From NCBI GenBank assembly GCA_902801175.1, contig CADCHF010000024.1, positions 1-54,487 on the forward strand: a stretch of 54,487 bases of DNA. The letters run 5' to 3'. Made by a program: the position numbers and the translations under genes. Origin of the DNA: an uncultured Coriobacteriaceae bacterium. Lineage in GTDB: Bacteria; Actinomycetota; Coriobacteriia; Coriobacteriales; Atopobiaceae. The notes below the pieces were generated by a model that was not told the origin of the DNA, did no database searches, and saw nothing but the letters and a program-made list of their open reading frames with translations. Position 1 is the stretch's first letter; each line of letters begins with the position of its first letter. This document shows, piece after piece, positions 1 to 7,303 of the stretch.

Positions 1-806
1 CGCAATCATGGATGAGAACGCCACTTTCCTCAAGCAGGGCAAGGTCCCCGCGGTGACGCTGTCCGAAGAGAAGATGCTTGCTTCGCTCGAGGAGCTTCAC
101 AAGGAGGTCGGCGACGACTACGAGGGCGTTGCCATCTCTATGCCTGGCCGCATCGACACGGAGAAGGGCTGGGCGTACACCGGCGGTGCATTTACCTGGC
201 TGCACGACTACCCCGCGGCCGAGAAGTACGGTGCCATCTTTGGCAAGCCCACGACCATCGCCAACGACGGCAAGTGCGCGGCCATCGCCGAGAGCTGGAG
301 CGGCGCGCTCGCAGACGTCGACTCCGGTGCCGTGCTGGTGCTGGGCACCGGCGTTGGCGGCGGCATCGTGCTCGACGGCAAGGTGTGGATGGGTGTCTCG
401 GGCGGCGCCGGTGAGCTCTCTTGGCTCGTTGCCGATTATCCCGCCATCCATGAGGGTCATGCCAGTAGCGCTATTTGGGCTGGCAAGATTGCTGCTGGCG
501 CAATCGTTCCCAAGTTTGGCCTGGCAAAGGGCTTGGCAAATGCCGATGGCATCATGCTCTTTGATGCCTACGAGGCGGGCGACCCCGACGCAAAGGCGGT
601 TCTCGACGAGTATGCCGTGTGGGCATCTTCGGGCATCATCACGCTGCAGGCGTCCCGAGACCACCACGCTCGTGCGTGACGCGGTCGACCACCTGTTTGA
701 GATCCACCCGTACCTGCCGTTCTCCAAGCCCGAGATCGTGACCTGCAAGTACGGCAACGAGGCCAATCTCATTGGTGCGCTCGCGTTCCACCTAAACAAG
801 GACTAG
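1..806 (+). pseudogene. ROK family sugar kinase/regulator, 5'-partial and frameshifted
   Basis: ROK proteins are cytoplasmic sugar kinases or sugar-responsive repressors. The window opens inside the gene; only the first 15 or so residues, with the DIGGT phosphate motif, should be missing. Visible family signatures are VAISMPGRID, the sugar-binding IANDGKCAAIAE, and LVLGTGVGGGIVLDG followed by GAGELSW. The reading frame ends at a TGA at 677-679. The normal family C-terminus (RPETTTLVRDAVDHLF onward) continues in another frame from about 648 to a stop at 804-806. The IGGGIS-type segment expected at the junction is absent, so the lesion looks like an out-of-frame deletion of tens of bases. Substrate cannot be told. 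A terminator-like hairpin follows. Confidence 0.8.
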
Positions 807-845
807 GCTCGCTCGGCAGCTGCGGGTTCTCAGGTTGCAGTTTTG

Positions 846-873
846 ATGGGCGGTCTCCTTGGGGGCCGCCCAT
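846..873 (+). terminator. Terminator after the ROK gene
   Basis: An 8 bp stem ATGGGCGG/CCGCCCAT with a C/G-rich apex, followed by TTGCTT. It lies 40 nt after the ROK stop codon. The trailing T-run is short. Confidence 0.55.
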
Positions 874-937
874 TTGCTTGTGGCTGGCTGCCATATGCTA
901 GGCTCATCTGCGATATCACCCAAACTGCGGAGGACTC

Positions 938-1561
938 ATGACCAAAGACAAGCGCACGGTTATTGCCCAGATGATTTGCGACACCGACGGTCGCCTCTAT
1001 GACGCAAACTTTGACCCCAAAATCATCGAGGCGTTGGGCGAGTGCAAGGAGCTTTGCTACGACTACAACCAGCTGCGTCCTCGCGAGTGGGAGGCTCGCA
1101 TGGAGCTGCTGCGCACCATCGTTGGCTCTATGGACGAGCATGCCACTATCCAGCCACCTTTCTGGTGCGACTACGGCAAGAACATCCATCTGGGAGAGAA
1201 CTTCTATGCCAACCATGGCCTCACGGTCCTCGACGGCGCGCGTGTGACCTTTGGTCATGACGTCTATATTGCTCCCAACTGCACGTTCTCCACGGCAGGC
1301 CATCCAGTTGACACCGAGCGCCGCAACAAGGGCCTTGAGTACGCGCTTCCCATCACGGTTGGCGACAACGTGTGGTTTGGCATGGGGGTGCTCGTGTGCC
1401 CGGGCGTGACCATTGGCTCAAACGTGGTCATTGGCGCGGGTAGCGTGGTCACCAAGGACATTCCGTCCGGCGTGGTGGCCGTGGGCAATCCCTGCCGCGT
1501 AATGCGCGAGATTACCGAGGCCGACGCCCAGCGCTACGAGCTCTATCAGCCCGAGAACTAG
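938..1561 (+). CDS. Sugar O-acetyltransferase (maltose/galactoside acetyltransferase family)
   Basis: A 207-residue cytoplasmic enzyme that transfers acetyl from acetyl-CoA to a sugar hydroxyl. The N-terminal 60 residues match the Mac domain that precedes the left-handed beta-helix in Maa, LacA and NodL proteins. The rest is hexapeptide-repeat sequence (for example ITVGDNVWFGMGVLVCPGV). His122 in STAGHPVD is the family's catalytic histidine. Length is typical. The start is supported by GGAGGA seven bases upstream. It is probably transcribed alone, between two terminators. The in vivo acceptor sugar is unknown; these enzymes are thought to detoxify excess sugar analogues. Confidence 0.9.
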   Translation: MTKDKRTVIAQMICDTDGRLYDANFDPKIIEALGECKELCYDYNQLRPREWEARMELLRTIVGSMDEHATIQPPFWCDYGKNIHLGENFYANHGLTVLDGARVTFGHDVYIAPNCTFSTAGHPVDTERRNKGLEYALPITVGDNVWFGMGVLVCPGVTIGSNVVIGAGSVVTKDIPSGVVAVGNPCRVMREITEADAQRYELYQPEN

Positions 1562-1613
1562 GCGACGGGCGTCGCGCAGATCAAGAGGCGTCTTCTGACG
1601 TGAGCGAACAACA

Positions 1614-1648
1614 AGGTGGGGCGGAATGAGAGCTCATCCGCCCCACCT
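1614..1648. terminator. Bidirectional terminator between convergent genes
   Basis: A near-perfect 16 bp inverted repeat AGGTGGGGCGG(A)ATGAG/CTCATCCGCCCCACCT with one bulged A, followed by TTTGTTTGT. It separates the plus-strand acetyltransferase from the minus-strand oxidoreductase. Confidence 0.75.
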
Positions 1649-1717
1649 CCATTTGTTTGTCTCAAGAGGCCTGACAAGCCAGTGGCTGCCTGCTCAAGGC
1701 CATCGTTTGTGTCCGCG

Positions 1718-3169
1718 CTAGACGGTGACGCAGGGATAGGCGGGAACCGTCACCCCTAGGACCTTTGAGAGGCCGCGCACGAGCAGCTCGTGGTCAAGCC
1801 CCTCGTGGAGGCCACTCACGGAGACGGTCGCCACGAGCTCGTTGCCCACGCGAATCGGGAACGACCCCGCCACAGGCATGTCGCCGTGCGCAAAGAGCTC
1901 ACTCTGTGGCGTGCCGTCGAGCTGTGCCTGCGTCCAGCCCCAAAGGCTGCAGTGCCCAAGGCGGAGTGCCGCGTGACGCTTGCCGTCGGCATAGCCGTAG
2001 TTTGCTTGGCGCTTGCCGTCGGCGCCCCAGCAGAAGAGGTCATACTCGTCGGCCTCGCGCACAATGCGGATGACATAGCCCAGATCGTAATCGCCGGCAA
2101 GGTCCTTGATAGCTGCGCCTAGCTCAAAGGCATCATCGGCGTCAAACTTGTCCTGGTAGCGAAGCACGCGCTCCTGCTCTTCGAGCACCTCGAGGGCTTG
2201 GGGTGTTACGGTAAAGGCCGGACGGATGGCATCGAGCACGAGCGCGCAGTGGATGGAGTCCTTGAGCGGCATGATGGGCGACTCTGCGGCACCTGCCGCT
2301 ACCAGCGCGTTAAAGTGACTGACCTCACCGTAGAAGTCGTCCACCTCGTACGGCACGTCGAGCACGCGCTCGCTGCCATCGGCCAGCGTGACTACCGCGT
2401 GCGTGGGACGGTGCAGCTCGTCCACCACGATCTGCCCCTTGGTGCCCACAAGCGTTGCCGTGCGCGGCTTGCCGCGGTCAAAGGCACACTCCAGGCGCGC
2501 AGAGATGCCACCGTGGTCAAGATGGGCGTCCACATAGGTGTCGATACCGTCCTTGCTGGCGCCGGCAACAGATACGAGCGTGGGGATGCCGGGGCAGAAG
2601 TCCTCGATCCAGCTGGCACAGTAGGTACCGCAGTCGAGCAGCACGCCTGCCCCAGGTCCGGCGCTCATGTGATACGAGCCCGTGCCCTCCACAAAGCCCA
2701 GCATGTCGTTGCAGAGCGTGGCCTCCACATGCGTGATGTCGCCGATCTCCTCGGACGCCTCAACAATCTGTGCATACAGAGGAACAAAGCGGGGCTTCAT
2801 CGCCTCCATAAAGAGACATCCCGTTTCGCGAGCAACGTCAGCGACCTCTGCCATCTCCTGCGCATTAAGCATGGCTGGCTTCTCGCAGAGCACTGCCTTG
2901 CCCGCCCGCAGCGCGCGAATGGCCCAATCGTGGTGGAACTCGTGGGGGAGGGCCAGATAGATGGCGTCAACGTCCGGGTCTGCGAGCAGGGCCTCGTGGC
3001 TCGCATAGGCGCGAGCCTCGCTTTCGTGCGGCACCTCGCCCAAAAACGTCTCGGCCTTTTGCAAGGTTCGGCAGCTCGCTGCCACAAGGCGTGCGCCTTC
3101 TACGTGCGCAAGGCTTGCCGCAAAGCGGTGCGCAATGTTGCCTGCTCCTAAGATTCCCCAGCTAACCAT
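1718..3169 (-). CDS. Gfo/Idh/MocA oxidoreductase fused to a UPF0303 (GlcG/HbpS-like) domain
   Basis: A 483-residue two-domain protein. Residues 1 to about 325 form a typical NAD(P)-dependent Gfo/Idh/MocA dehydrogenase: GILGAGNIAHRF nucleotide fold near the N-terminus, the catalytic-lysine motif CEKPAM near residue 95, and a C-terminal beta-sheet domain. This is already the full length of the usual family. From about 330 to the end it reads like a UPF0303 protein of the GlcG/HbpS fold, with AGSFPIRVGN followed by VSGLHEGLDHELLV, motifs normally found in stand-alone proteins of about 160 residues. No stop or start lies between the halves, so this is a single ORF fusion. The dehydrogenase half is probably trans-dihydrodiol/sugar dehydrogenase-like. 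The job of the second half is unknown; relatives bind haem or small ligands. Confidence 0.85.
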   Translation of the reverse strand: MVSWGILGAGNIAHRFAASLAHVEGARLVAASCRTLQKAETFLGEVPHESEARAYASHEALLADPDVDAIYLALPHEFHHDWAIRALRAGKAVLCEKPAMLNAQEMAEVADVARETGCLFMEAMKPRFVPLYAQIVEASEEIGDITHVEATLCNDMLGFVEGTGSYHMSAGPGAGVLLDCGTYCASWIEDFCPGIPTLVSVAGASKDGIDTYVDAHLDHGGISARLECAFDRGKPRTATLVGTKGQIVVDELHRPTHAVVTLADGSERVLDVPYEVDDFYGEVSHFNALVAAGAAESPIMPLKDSIHCALVLDAIRPAFTVTPQALEVLEEQERVLRYQDKFDADDAFELGAAIKDLAGDYDLGYVIRIVREADEYDLFCWGADGKRQANYGYADGKRHAALRLGHCSLWGWTQAQLDGTPQSELFAHGDMPVAGSFPIRVGNELVATVSVSGLHEGLDHELLVRGLSKVLGVTVPAYPCVTV

Positions 3170-3339
3170 CGTTCCTCCTCGGTCGAATCAGCTGAGCTAA
3201 CGGTAGACCAAACGGGCCTGCCTACATGCCAAGATGTGTGAGTTTGAAAGCGAGGTCCGCCAAACGGTGGCTTTGGGCGTTCCCGAACGAAATGTTGTAC
3301 CAAACACAGCTATGATGAGCCACGGCGAAAGGGGCTCTC

Positions 3340-4362
3340 ATGATCAAGTTGGTTTTGTCGGACATGGATGGAACGCTGCTGCCCAAGGGCGGTGATCACG
3401 TGTCGTATCGCACCATTCAGGCGGTGCGAGCGTTGGCCGATGCGGGGGTCCGCTTTGCGCCGGCAACCGGACGGCAGTCATACGAGCTCGACAAGCGCTT
3501 CTTTGGTGCGCGCGAGTGCTACGCCACGGCCATTACGGCCAATGGCAAGCGCGTGTACGTGGACGGCGAGCTGCGCCACGAGGTCCTTGTTGACCCGGAG
3601 GTGCTGGTACGGCTCAACGCGATGCTGGCATTTGTTCCCAACGCCTTTCTCGTGGTCGAGACGGCCGACAGCTGGAACGGAACAAGGCCCTGGTACTGCG
3701 TTGGTGCCCGTGCGGGCGATGCGGAGTGGTTTGGACGCACGGTGGGCTTTACGGCCGAGGCCTGCGAGGAGCTGCCCAGCGAGCCTGCCATCTCGGCCGA
3801 GATTGCCTGCGCGGGAAGCGACGAGCAGTATGAGGAGCTCATTGACCGCGCGCGAGAGCTGGTGCCCGAGTGCGAGTTTGCAACGTCGCAGGTGCATTGG
3901 TGCGACGTGATGCCCAAGGGGGTCAACAAGGGGACGGCACTGCAGGTTTTGCTCGATGAGCTGGGAATTGACTCAGATGAGGTGCTGTTCTTTGGCGATG
4001 CCGAAAACGACCTCACGCTCATGGATGCGGTGCCCAACTCGGTGGCCGTGGCAAATGCGACGCCTGCCGCGGCAGAGGCCGCGCGCTGGCACGTGGGCGA
4101 TGTGGCCAACGAAGGTGCGACGGAGGCAATGGAGGAGATTGCCCGCGCAACACGCGAAGGGGAGACTCCTGTCTTTATGAGCGAAGATGCTCCGGCGTGG
4201 CAGCCGGCAACTGACGAGGACGGGGACGAAGAGCTCGATTCCAGCGAAGACGACGCCGATTCGTCGGCTATCTTTGAGCTACTTGCCGCGCACCTTGGCC
4301 CAGAACTTGGTGGAGAGGCTGGCGCGATGGGTGGTGCCAGTGCGGATTCCACGGAGCTTTGA
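3340..4362 (+). CDS. Cof-type HAD-IIB phosphatase with acidic tail
   Basis: A 340-residue cytoplasmic haloacid dehalogenase phosphatase acting on sugar phosphates or similar metabolites. Motif I is LSDMDGTLL (nucleophile Asp8, Asp10) and motif IV is FFGDAENDLTLM. The region between is a C2-type cap as in Cof/YbiV/YidA proteins. The core ends near residue 275; the last 65 residues are an Asp/Glu/Ser-rich extension not usual in the family. Start supported by GAAAGGGG upstream. The 3' end overlaps the convergent PlsY-like gene by 84 bp, so the tail is antisense to the PlsY C-terminus. Confidence 0.88.
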   Translation: MIKLVLSDMDGTLLPKGGDHVSYRTIQAVRALADAGVRFAPATGRQSYELDKRFFGARECYATAITANGKRVYVDGELRHEVLVDPEVLVRLNAMLAFVPNAFLVVETADSWNGTRPWYCVGARAGDAEWFGRTVGFTAEACEELPSEPAISAEIACAGSDEQYEELIDRARELVPECEFATSQVHWCDVMPKGVNKGTALQVLLDELGIDSDEVLFFGDAENDLTLMDAVPNSVAVANATPAAAEAARWHVGDVANEGATEAMEEIARATREGETPVFMSEDAPAWQPATDEDGDEELDSSEDDADSSAIFELLAAHLGPELGGEAGAMGGASADSTEL

Positions 4363-4905
4363 CGCGTGGGTCACAAACTGCATCCCCCAAAACACGAGTG
4401 AGATGATCGTGCAGTCTATGGGGAGCGTGAAGGCCGCGGCAAGGACGTAAAAGCCCATGGCCACCACGGCCGCTACGCTGAGGTAGCCCGAGAGGATGAT
4501 GGTGGCTACGCCCACCACTCCGGCAAGGATTCCCCAGAGCGGGTTCATGAGAATGATGGTTGAGGCAATGGTGGTCACGCCCTTGCCTCCGCGGAAGCCG
4601 TGCCAGAAGGGGAGGATGTGCCCGAGCGTTGCCCCGAGGCCCGTCCAGCCCGTGGCCACTGCCCAGCCAAGCTGGGGGAACAGGCGGCTCATGACGAGCA
4701 CTGGGAGCAGGGTCTTGAGGATGTCGCCGGCGAGGCAGGCAATCGCTGCGGGCATGCCCAGTTCGTGGCCCACGTTGGCCATGCCGGGGTTGCCGTCGCC
4801 GAGCTCAAAGATGGAACGACCTGCCACGCGTCGTGCCACCACTTCGGCCGTGAGCACGCTTCCACAGAGGTAGCCAACGAGCAAACAGATGACACGTTCG
4901 AGCAT
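4279..4905 (-). CDS. plsY: PlsY-like glycerol-3-phosphate acyltransferase
   Basis: A 208-residue integral membrane protein with about five hydrophobic segments. PlsY acylates glycerol-3-phosphate at position 1 using acyl-phosphate, the first step of phospholipid synthesis. Family signatures are CGSVLTAEVVARR, GDGNPGMANVG (usually GSGNIGATN), GHILPFWHGFRGGKGV and the C-terminal polar tail. The start at 4905 is chosen because GAAGGGAAG lies just upstream and the hydrophobic N-terminus begins there; a longer frame upstream lacks both. The GNPGMAN variant suggests a divergent subfamily. It overlaps the HAD gene tail to tail. Confidence 0.82.
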   Translation of the reverse strand: MLERVICLLVGYLCGSVLTAEVVARRVAGRSIFELGDGNPGMANVGHELGMPAAIACLAGDILKTLLPVLVMSRLFPQLGWAVATGWTGLGATLGHILPFWHGFRGGKGVTTIASTIILMNPLWGILAGVVGVATIILSGYLSVAAVVAMGFYVLAAAFTLPIDCTIISLVFWGMQFVTHASKLRGIRTGTTHRASLSTKFWAKVRGK

Positions 4906-5031
4906 GCGCTTCCCTTCTGCGTGAGTGTACGCTCCCAAGGGTAGCACGCAAGCGGGCGTCGGTGGTGGCGCGCTGACGCCGTGTGTCACGGGGACGGGGG
5001 AATTGACGCGTCTGGCCGCCAACCGTCTCCG

Positions 5032-5060
5032 TTGTGCTCCATGCCACCTTGCTGTAGGAT
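5032..5060 (+). promoter_or_regulatory. Promoter of Y RNA 1
   Basis: TTGTGC at 5032-5037, a 17-base spacer, then TAGGAT at 5055-5060, placing the start just before the Y RNA stem. The same arrangement, with similar spacer sequence, recurs before Y RNA 2, which supports function. Confidence 0.55.
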
Positions 5061-5066
5061 AGTAAT

Positions 5067-5226
5067 GAGGGTGGTGCGCCGTAGTGGCGAGTTACTTCTC
5101 AGGGACGGGTACCCTTTATGGGTTTGCCGGTTCGAATCCGGTCGGGGCATATGTCCTGTGGCGAAATTGGCAAACGCGCCCGTGGCGATACGCCAGTTAC
5201 TCACCGCGCCCCATGCCGCCACCCCC
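5067..5226 (+). ncRNA. yrlA: Y RNA (YrlA type) 1, with class II tRNA-like module
   Basis: About 160 nt. The ends pair: GGGTGGTG (5069-5076) with CGCCACCC (5217-5224). After an internal loop, GTGGCGAGT (5084-5092) pairs with the strand near ACTCACCGC (one C/A mismatch). This is the helix-loop-helix that Ro proteins bind in Y RNAs. The insert resembles a circularly permuted tRNA: ACGGG (5105-5109) pairs with CCCGT (5179-5183) as an anticodon stem; a variable-arm-like hairpin ACCC/GGGT; T-arm CCGGTTCGAATCCGG; an acceptor-like hairpin GGGGCA/TGTCCT closed by a tiny loop; then a D-arm GGCGAAATTGGCAAACGC like that of tRNA-Leu. T-arm before D-arm rules out an ordinary tRNA. Bacterial YrlA RNAs are known to mimic tRNA in this permuted order. 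Exact ends are inferred. Confidence 0.85.
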
Positions 5227-5517
5227 TCCCTCGCCTTGAAGAAGGTCGCCTTGATCGCAGGTCGATGCCGTGGATTAAGTTAGGGCCGAAGCACGAACCT
5301 CAAAATATTGAGGCGATTGTGAGACACAACACCTTGTTGCTGCCCTTTCTAGACGGTAAGGTACCAATCAAGCGAGATGCGCCGCAGCAATGGGATACTT
5401 CGTCACCCTTACTGATTTCTGACATGACACGTCAGCGGCGTCGAGTGAGGCGAAGGTGCAGGGGGACTTAATCCAGCCTTCTGCCGCCTTCCTTCCGCAT
5501 TCGGCCAGTTAGTCCCG
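5227..5517 (+). other. Spacer between the two Y RNA genes
   Basis: About 290 nt with no convincing gene. A 6 bp hairpin CCTCAA/TTGAGG lies near 5300. The last part (about 5500-5536, CCAGTTAGTCCC...GCCCCATGCC) resembles the 3' end of the Y RNAs themselves and runs into the promoter of Y RNA 2. A short open frame here has no recognisable relatives. Confidence 0.5.
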
Positions 5518-5546
5518 TTGTGCCCCATGCCATCTCGCTGTACTGT
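5518..5546 (+). promoter_or_regulatory. Promoter of Y RNA 2
   Basis: TTGTGC at 5518-5523, a 17-base spacer, and TACTGT at 5541-5546. The -35, the spacer length and most spacer bases match those of Y RNA 1. Confidence 0.5.
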
Positions 5547-5553
5547 CAGAACT

Positions 5554-5703
5554 GGGGGTGGTGCGCCGTAGTGGCGGGTTACTTCTTACCACGTCGGTGG
5601 TCGTCGGTTCGAGTCCGACCAGAGCGCATGCTCTGTAGCTCAGTTGGTGAGAGCGCCGGAGGCCTTGTGCCAGTCACCTGCCGCGCCCCATGCCACCACC
5701 CCT
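5554..5703 (+). ncRNA. yrlA: Y RNA (YrlA type) 2, with tRNA-like module
   Basis: About 150 nt. The terminal stem GGGTGGTG (5556-5563) pairs perfectly with CACCACCC (5694-5701). A 9 bp helix GTGGCGGGT with ACCTGCCGC (two wobbles) completes the Ro-binding domain. Inside are a hairpin ACCAC/GTGGT, a canonical T-arm GTCGG-TTCGAGT-CCGAC (5603-5619), an acceptor-like hairpin CAGAGC-GCAT-GCTCTG (5620-5635) and a D-arm GCTC-AGTTGGTGA-GAGC (5638-5654). Order is again T-arm, acceptor, D-arm. Compared with Y RNA 1, several stems change on both sides while keeping pairing (for example the hairpin before AGTYAC: GGCG/CGCC versus GGC/GCC), evidence for folding. It ends 25 nt before the Ro60 start codon, so it may sit in that gene's leader. 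Confidence 0.87.
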
Positions 5704-5728
5704 CTTATAGCCATGTAAGGAGGTTACC

Positions 5729-7195
5729 ATGGCACGTCTCAACCAGTCCGCAAGGGGTCTCAACAAGACCCACAACATCAGTGGCCACGCCGCCTACGTC
5801 ATGGACAGCAAGACCAAGCTGGCCACCATGGCGCTGACCACCCTCTTTGCCGAGGGCAAGTACTATGGCGACAACTCCGGGCAGCTGCTGCAGCTGGCAG
5901 CTGAGCTCTGCCGGCAGGGCGAGGGCGCCTTTGTGGCCAAGCTGGCAGTGTGGGCGCGCACGCAGGGCAACCTCCGTACGGTGAGCCACGTGCTGGCTGC
6001 CGTGGTGGCGCACGAGTGCTACGGCGAGCCCTTCGTCCGACCCATGGTGCGCACGATCGCGTCACAGCGTGGCGACGACGGCACCGAGATGCTGGCAACG
6101 CACAAGGCGCTCTTTGGCAGCAAGGTCCGCTGGCCCCACGCGCTGCAGCGTGGTGTGCGCGACGCGCTCGAGCAGATGAGCGCTTACAGCATTGCCAAGT
6201 ACCAGCTGGCCAACCGCGAGTTCAAGCTGCGTGACACGCTGCGCATCTGCCATCCCACGCCGCGCGACGCTGAGACAGCTGCGGCCATGGAAGCCTGCGT
6301 GGCGCGCACGCTTCCTGTGCCCAAGGGCTGGGAGAGCGAGCTCTCTGACCGTGGCAACACGGCTGAGGTCTGGAACGAGCTTGTGTCTGAGGGACGTCTG
6401 GGTTACATGGCCCTGCTGCGCAATTTGCGCAACATGATCAAGGTCGGTGCGGACCTTGCTCCCGTGCTGGGCTATCTGGGCAACCCCACCAACGTGCGCA
6501 AGTCGCGTCAGCTGCCCTTCCGCTTCTACAGCGCCTGGCGCGAGCTCAAGGTTGCCGGCCTGCTCACCACACGCATCACGCGCACGCTCGACCAAGCACT
6601 CGTCGCCTCGTGCGCCAACGTTGAGCCCTTGGGCGGTCGTACTGCCGTGCTGGTAGATACCTCTGGCTCCATGAGCTTTACGCTGAGCGGTCGCTCGAAG
6701 GTCTCTTGTCGTGATACGGCGGCGGTGCTGGCGGCGCTGCTCACGCACATCAGCGATGAGGCATGGGTTTGCCGCTTTGATACAACGGCCTCTACGCTTG
6801 CCTTCACGGGTTCGAGCGTTCTGGCCGACATCGAGACGGTGCCCGCAGCCGGTGGCGGTACCGACATGGCGGCGGGCTTCGAGTGCCTCATGAAGAGCGG
6901 CTTTGACGCCGATCGCGTGGTGGTGCTCTCGGACAACGAGGTCAACGGTCGCGCGTGGCGGACGAACGACTATGGACACAAGACCATCCAGACCTATCTC
7001 GAGCGCTATCGTGCCCAGGTGGGCCACGACGTGTGGTGCCACGCCATTGACCTGCAGGGCTATGGCACGCAGCAGTTCACGGGCGCGAAGGTCAACATCA
7101 TGGCTGGCTGGAGCGAGCAGGTGCTGCGCTTTGTGGCACTGGCCGAGCAGGGCTTTGGTGGACTTGTCGACGAAGTCGAGGCGGTTGAGCTGTAG
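5729..7195 (+). CDS. rsr: Ro60/Rsr ortholog, TROVE and vWA domain RNA-binding protein
   Basis: A 488-residue cytoplasmic ring-shaped protein. Residues 1 to about 290 form the TROVE HEAT-repeat ring that in Ro60 and Deinococcus Rsr binds the ends of misfolded RNA in the hole and Y RNA on the outside. Residues about 300-488 form a von Willebrand A domain with an intact MIDAS: DTSGSMS (Asp310, Ser312, Ser314), then GGGTDMAAG and VVLSDNEV. In known systems Y RNA gates access to Ro60 or tethers it to the exonuclease PNPase. The very strong TAAGGAGG five bases before ATG fixes the start. The two tandem Y RNA genes immediately upstream identify this as a bacterial Ro ribonucleoprotein locus. The RtcA/RtcB RNA-repair genes often nearby in Proteobacteria are absent here. 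Confidence 0.95.
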   Translation: MARLNQSARGLNKTHNISGHAAYVMDSKTKLATMALTTLFAEGKYYGDNSGQLLQLAAELCRQGEGAFVAKLAVWARTQGNLRTVSHVLAAVVAHECYGEPFVRPMVRTIASQRGDDGTEMLATHKALFGSKVRWPHALQRGVRDALEQMSAYSIAKYQLANREFKLRDTLRICHPTPRDAETAAAMEACVARTLPVPKGWESELSDRGNTAEVWNELVSEGRLGYMALLRNLRNMIKVGADLAPVLGYLGNPTNVRKSRQLPFRFYSAWRELKVAGLLTTRITRTLDQALVASCANVEPLGGRTAVLVDTSGSMSFTLSGRSKVSCRDTAAVLAALLTHISDEAWVCRFDTTASTLAFTGSSVLADIETVPAAGGGTDMAAGFECLMKSGFDADRVVVLSDNEVNGRAWRTNDYGHKTIQTYLERYRAQVGHDVWCHAIDLQGYGTQQFTGAKVNIMAGWSEQVLRFVALAEQGFGGLVDEVEAVEL

Positions 7196-7221
7196 AGCTC
7201 GGCGCAGCAAGAAGGTTATGC

Positions 7222-7258
7222 AAAGGACCCCGGGCAGGCAATTCTGTCCGGGGTCCTT
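7222..7258 (+). terminator. Terminator after Ro60
   Basis: A perfect 12 bp stem AAAGGACCCCGG/CCGGGGTCCTTT with a 13-base loop, running into TTTT. It is 26 nt after the stop and may also serve the convergent GH32 gene. Confidence 0.85.
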
Positions 7259-7303
7259 TTGGCTTGCATGTTTAAATCGGCAGGTAAGCTGCAGCCAGTC
7301 AGC

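Noticed and set aside
5110..5200. tRNA-like T-arm and D-arm that could be called tRNA-Leu
   Set aside because: The T-arm precedes the D-arm and the acceptor arm is closed by a loop; this is a permuted mimic inside a Y RNA, not a tRNA gene.
5118..5471. Open frame across Y RNA 1 and the spacer
   Set aside because: It starts inside the T-arm, has no ribosome site, and the RNA structure explains its first part; the rest shows no recognised family.
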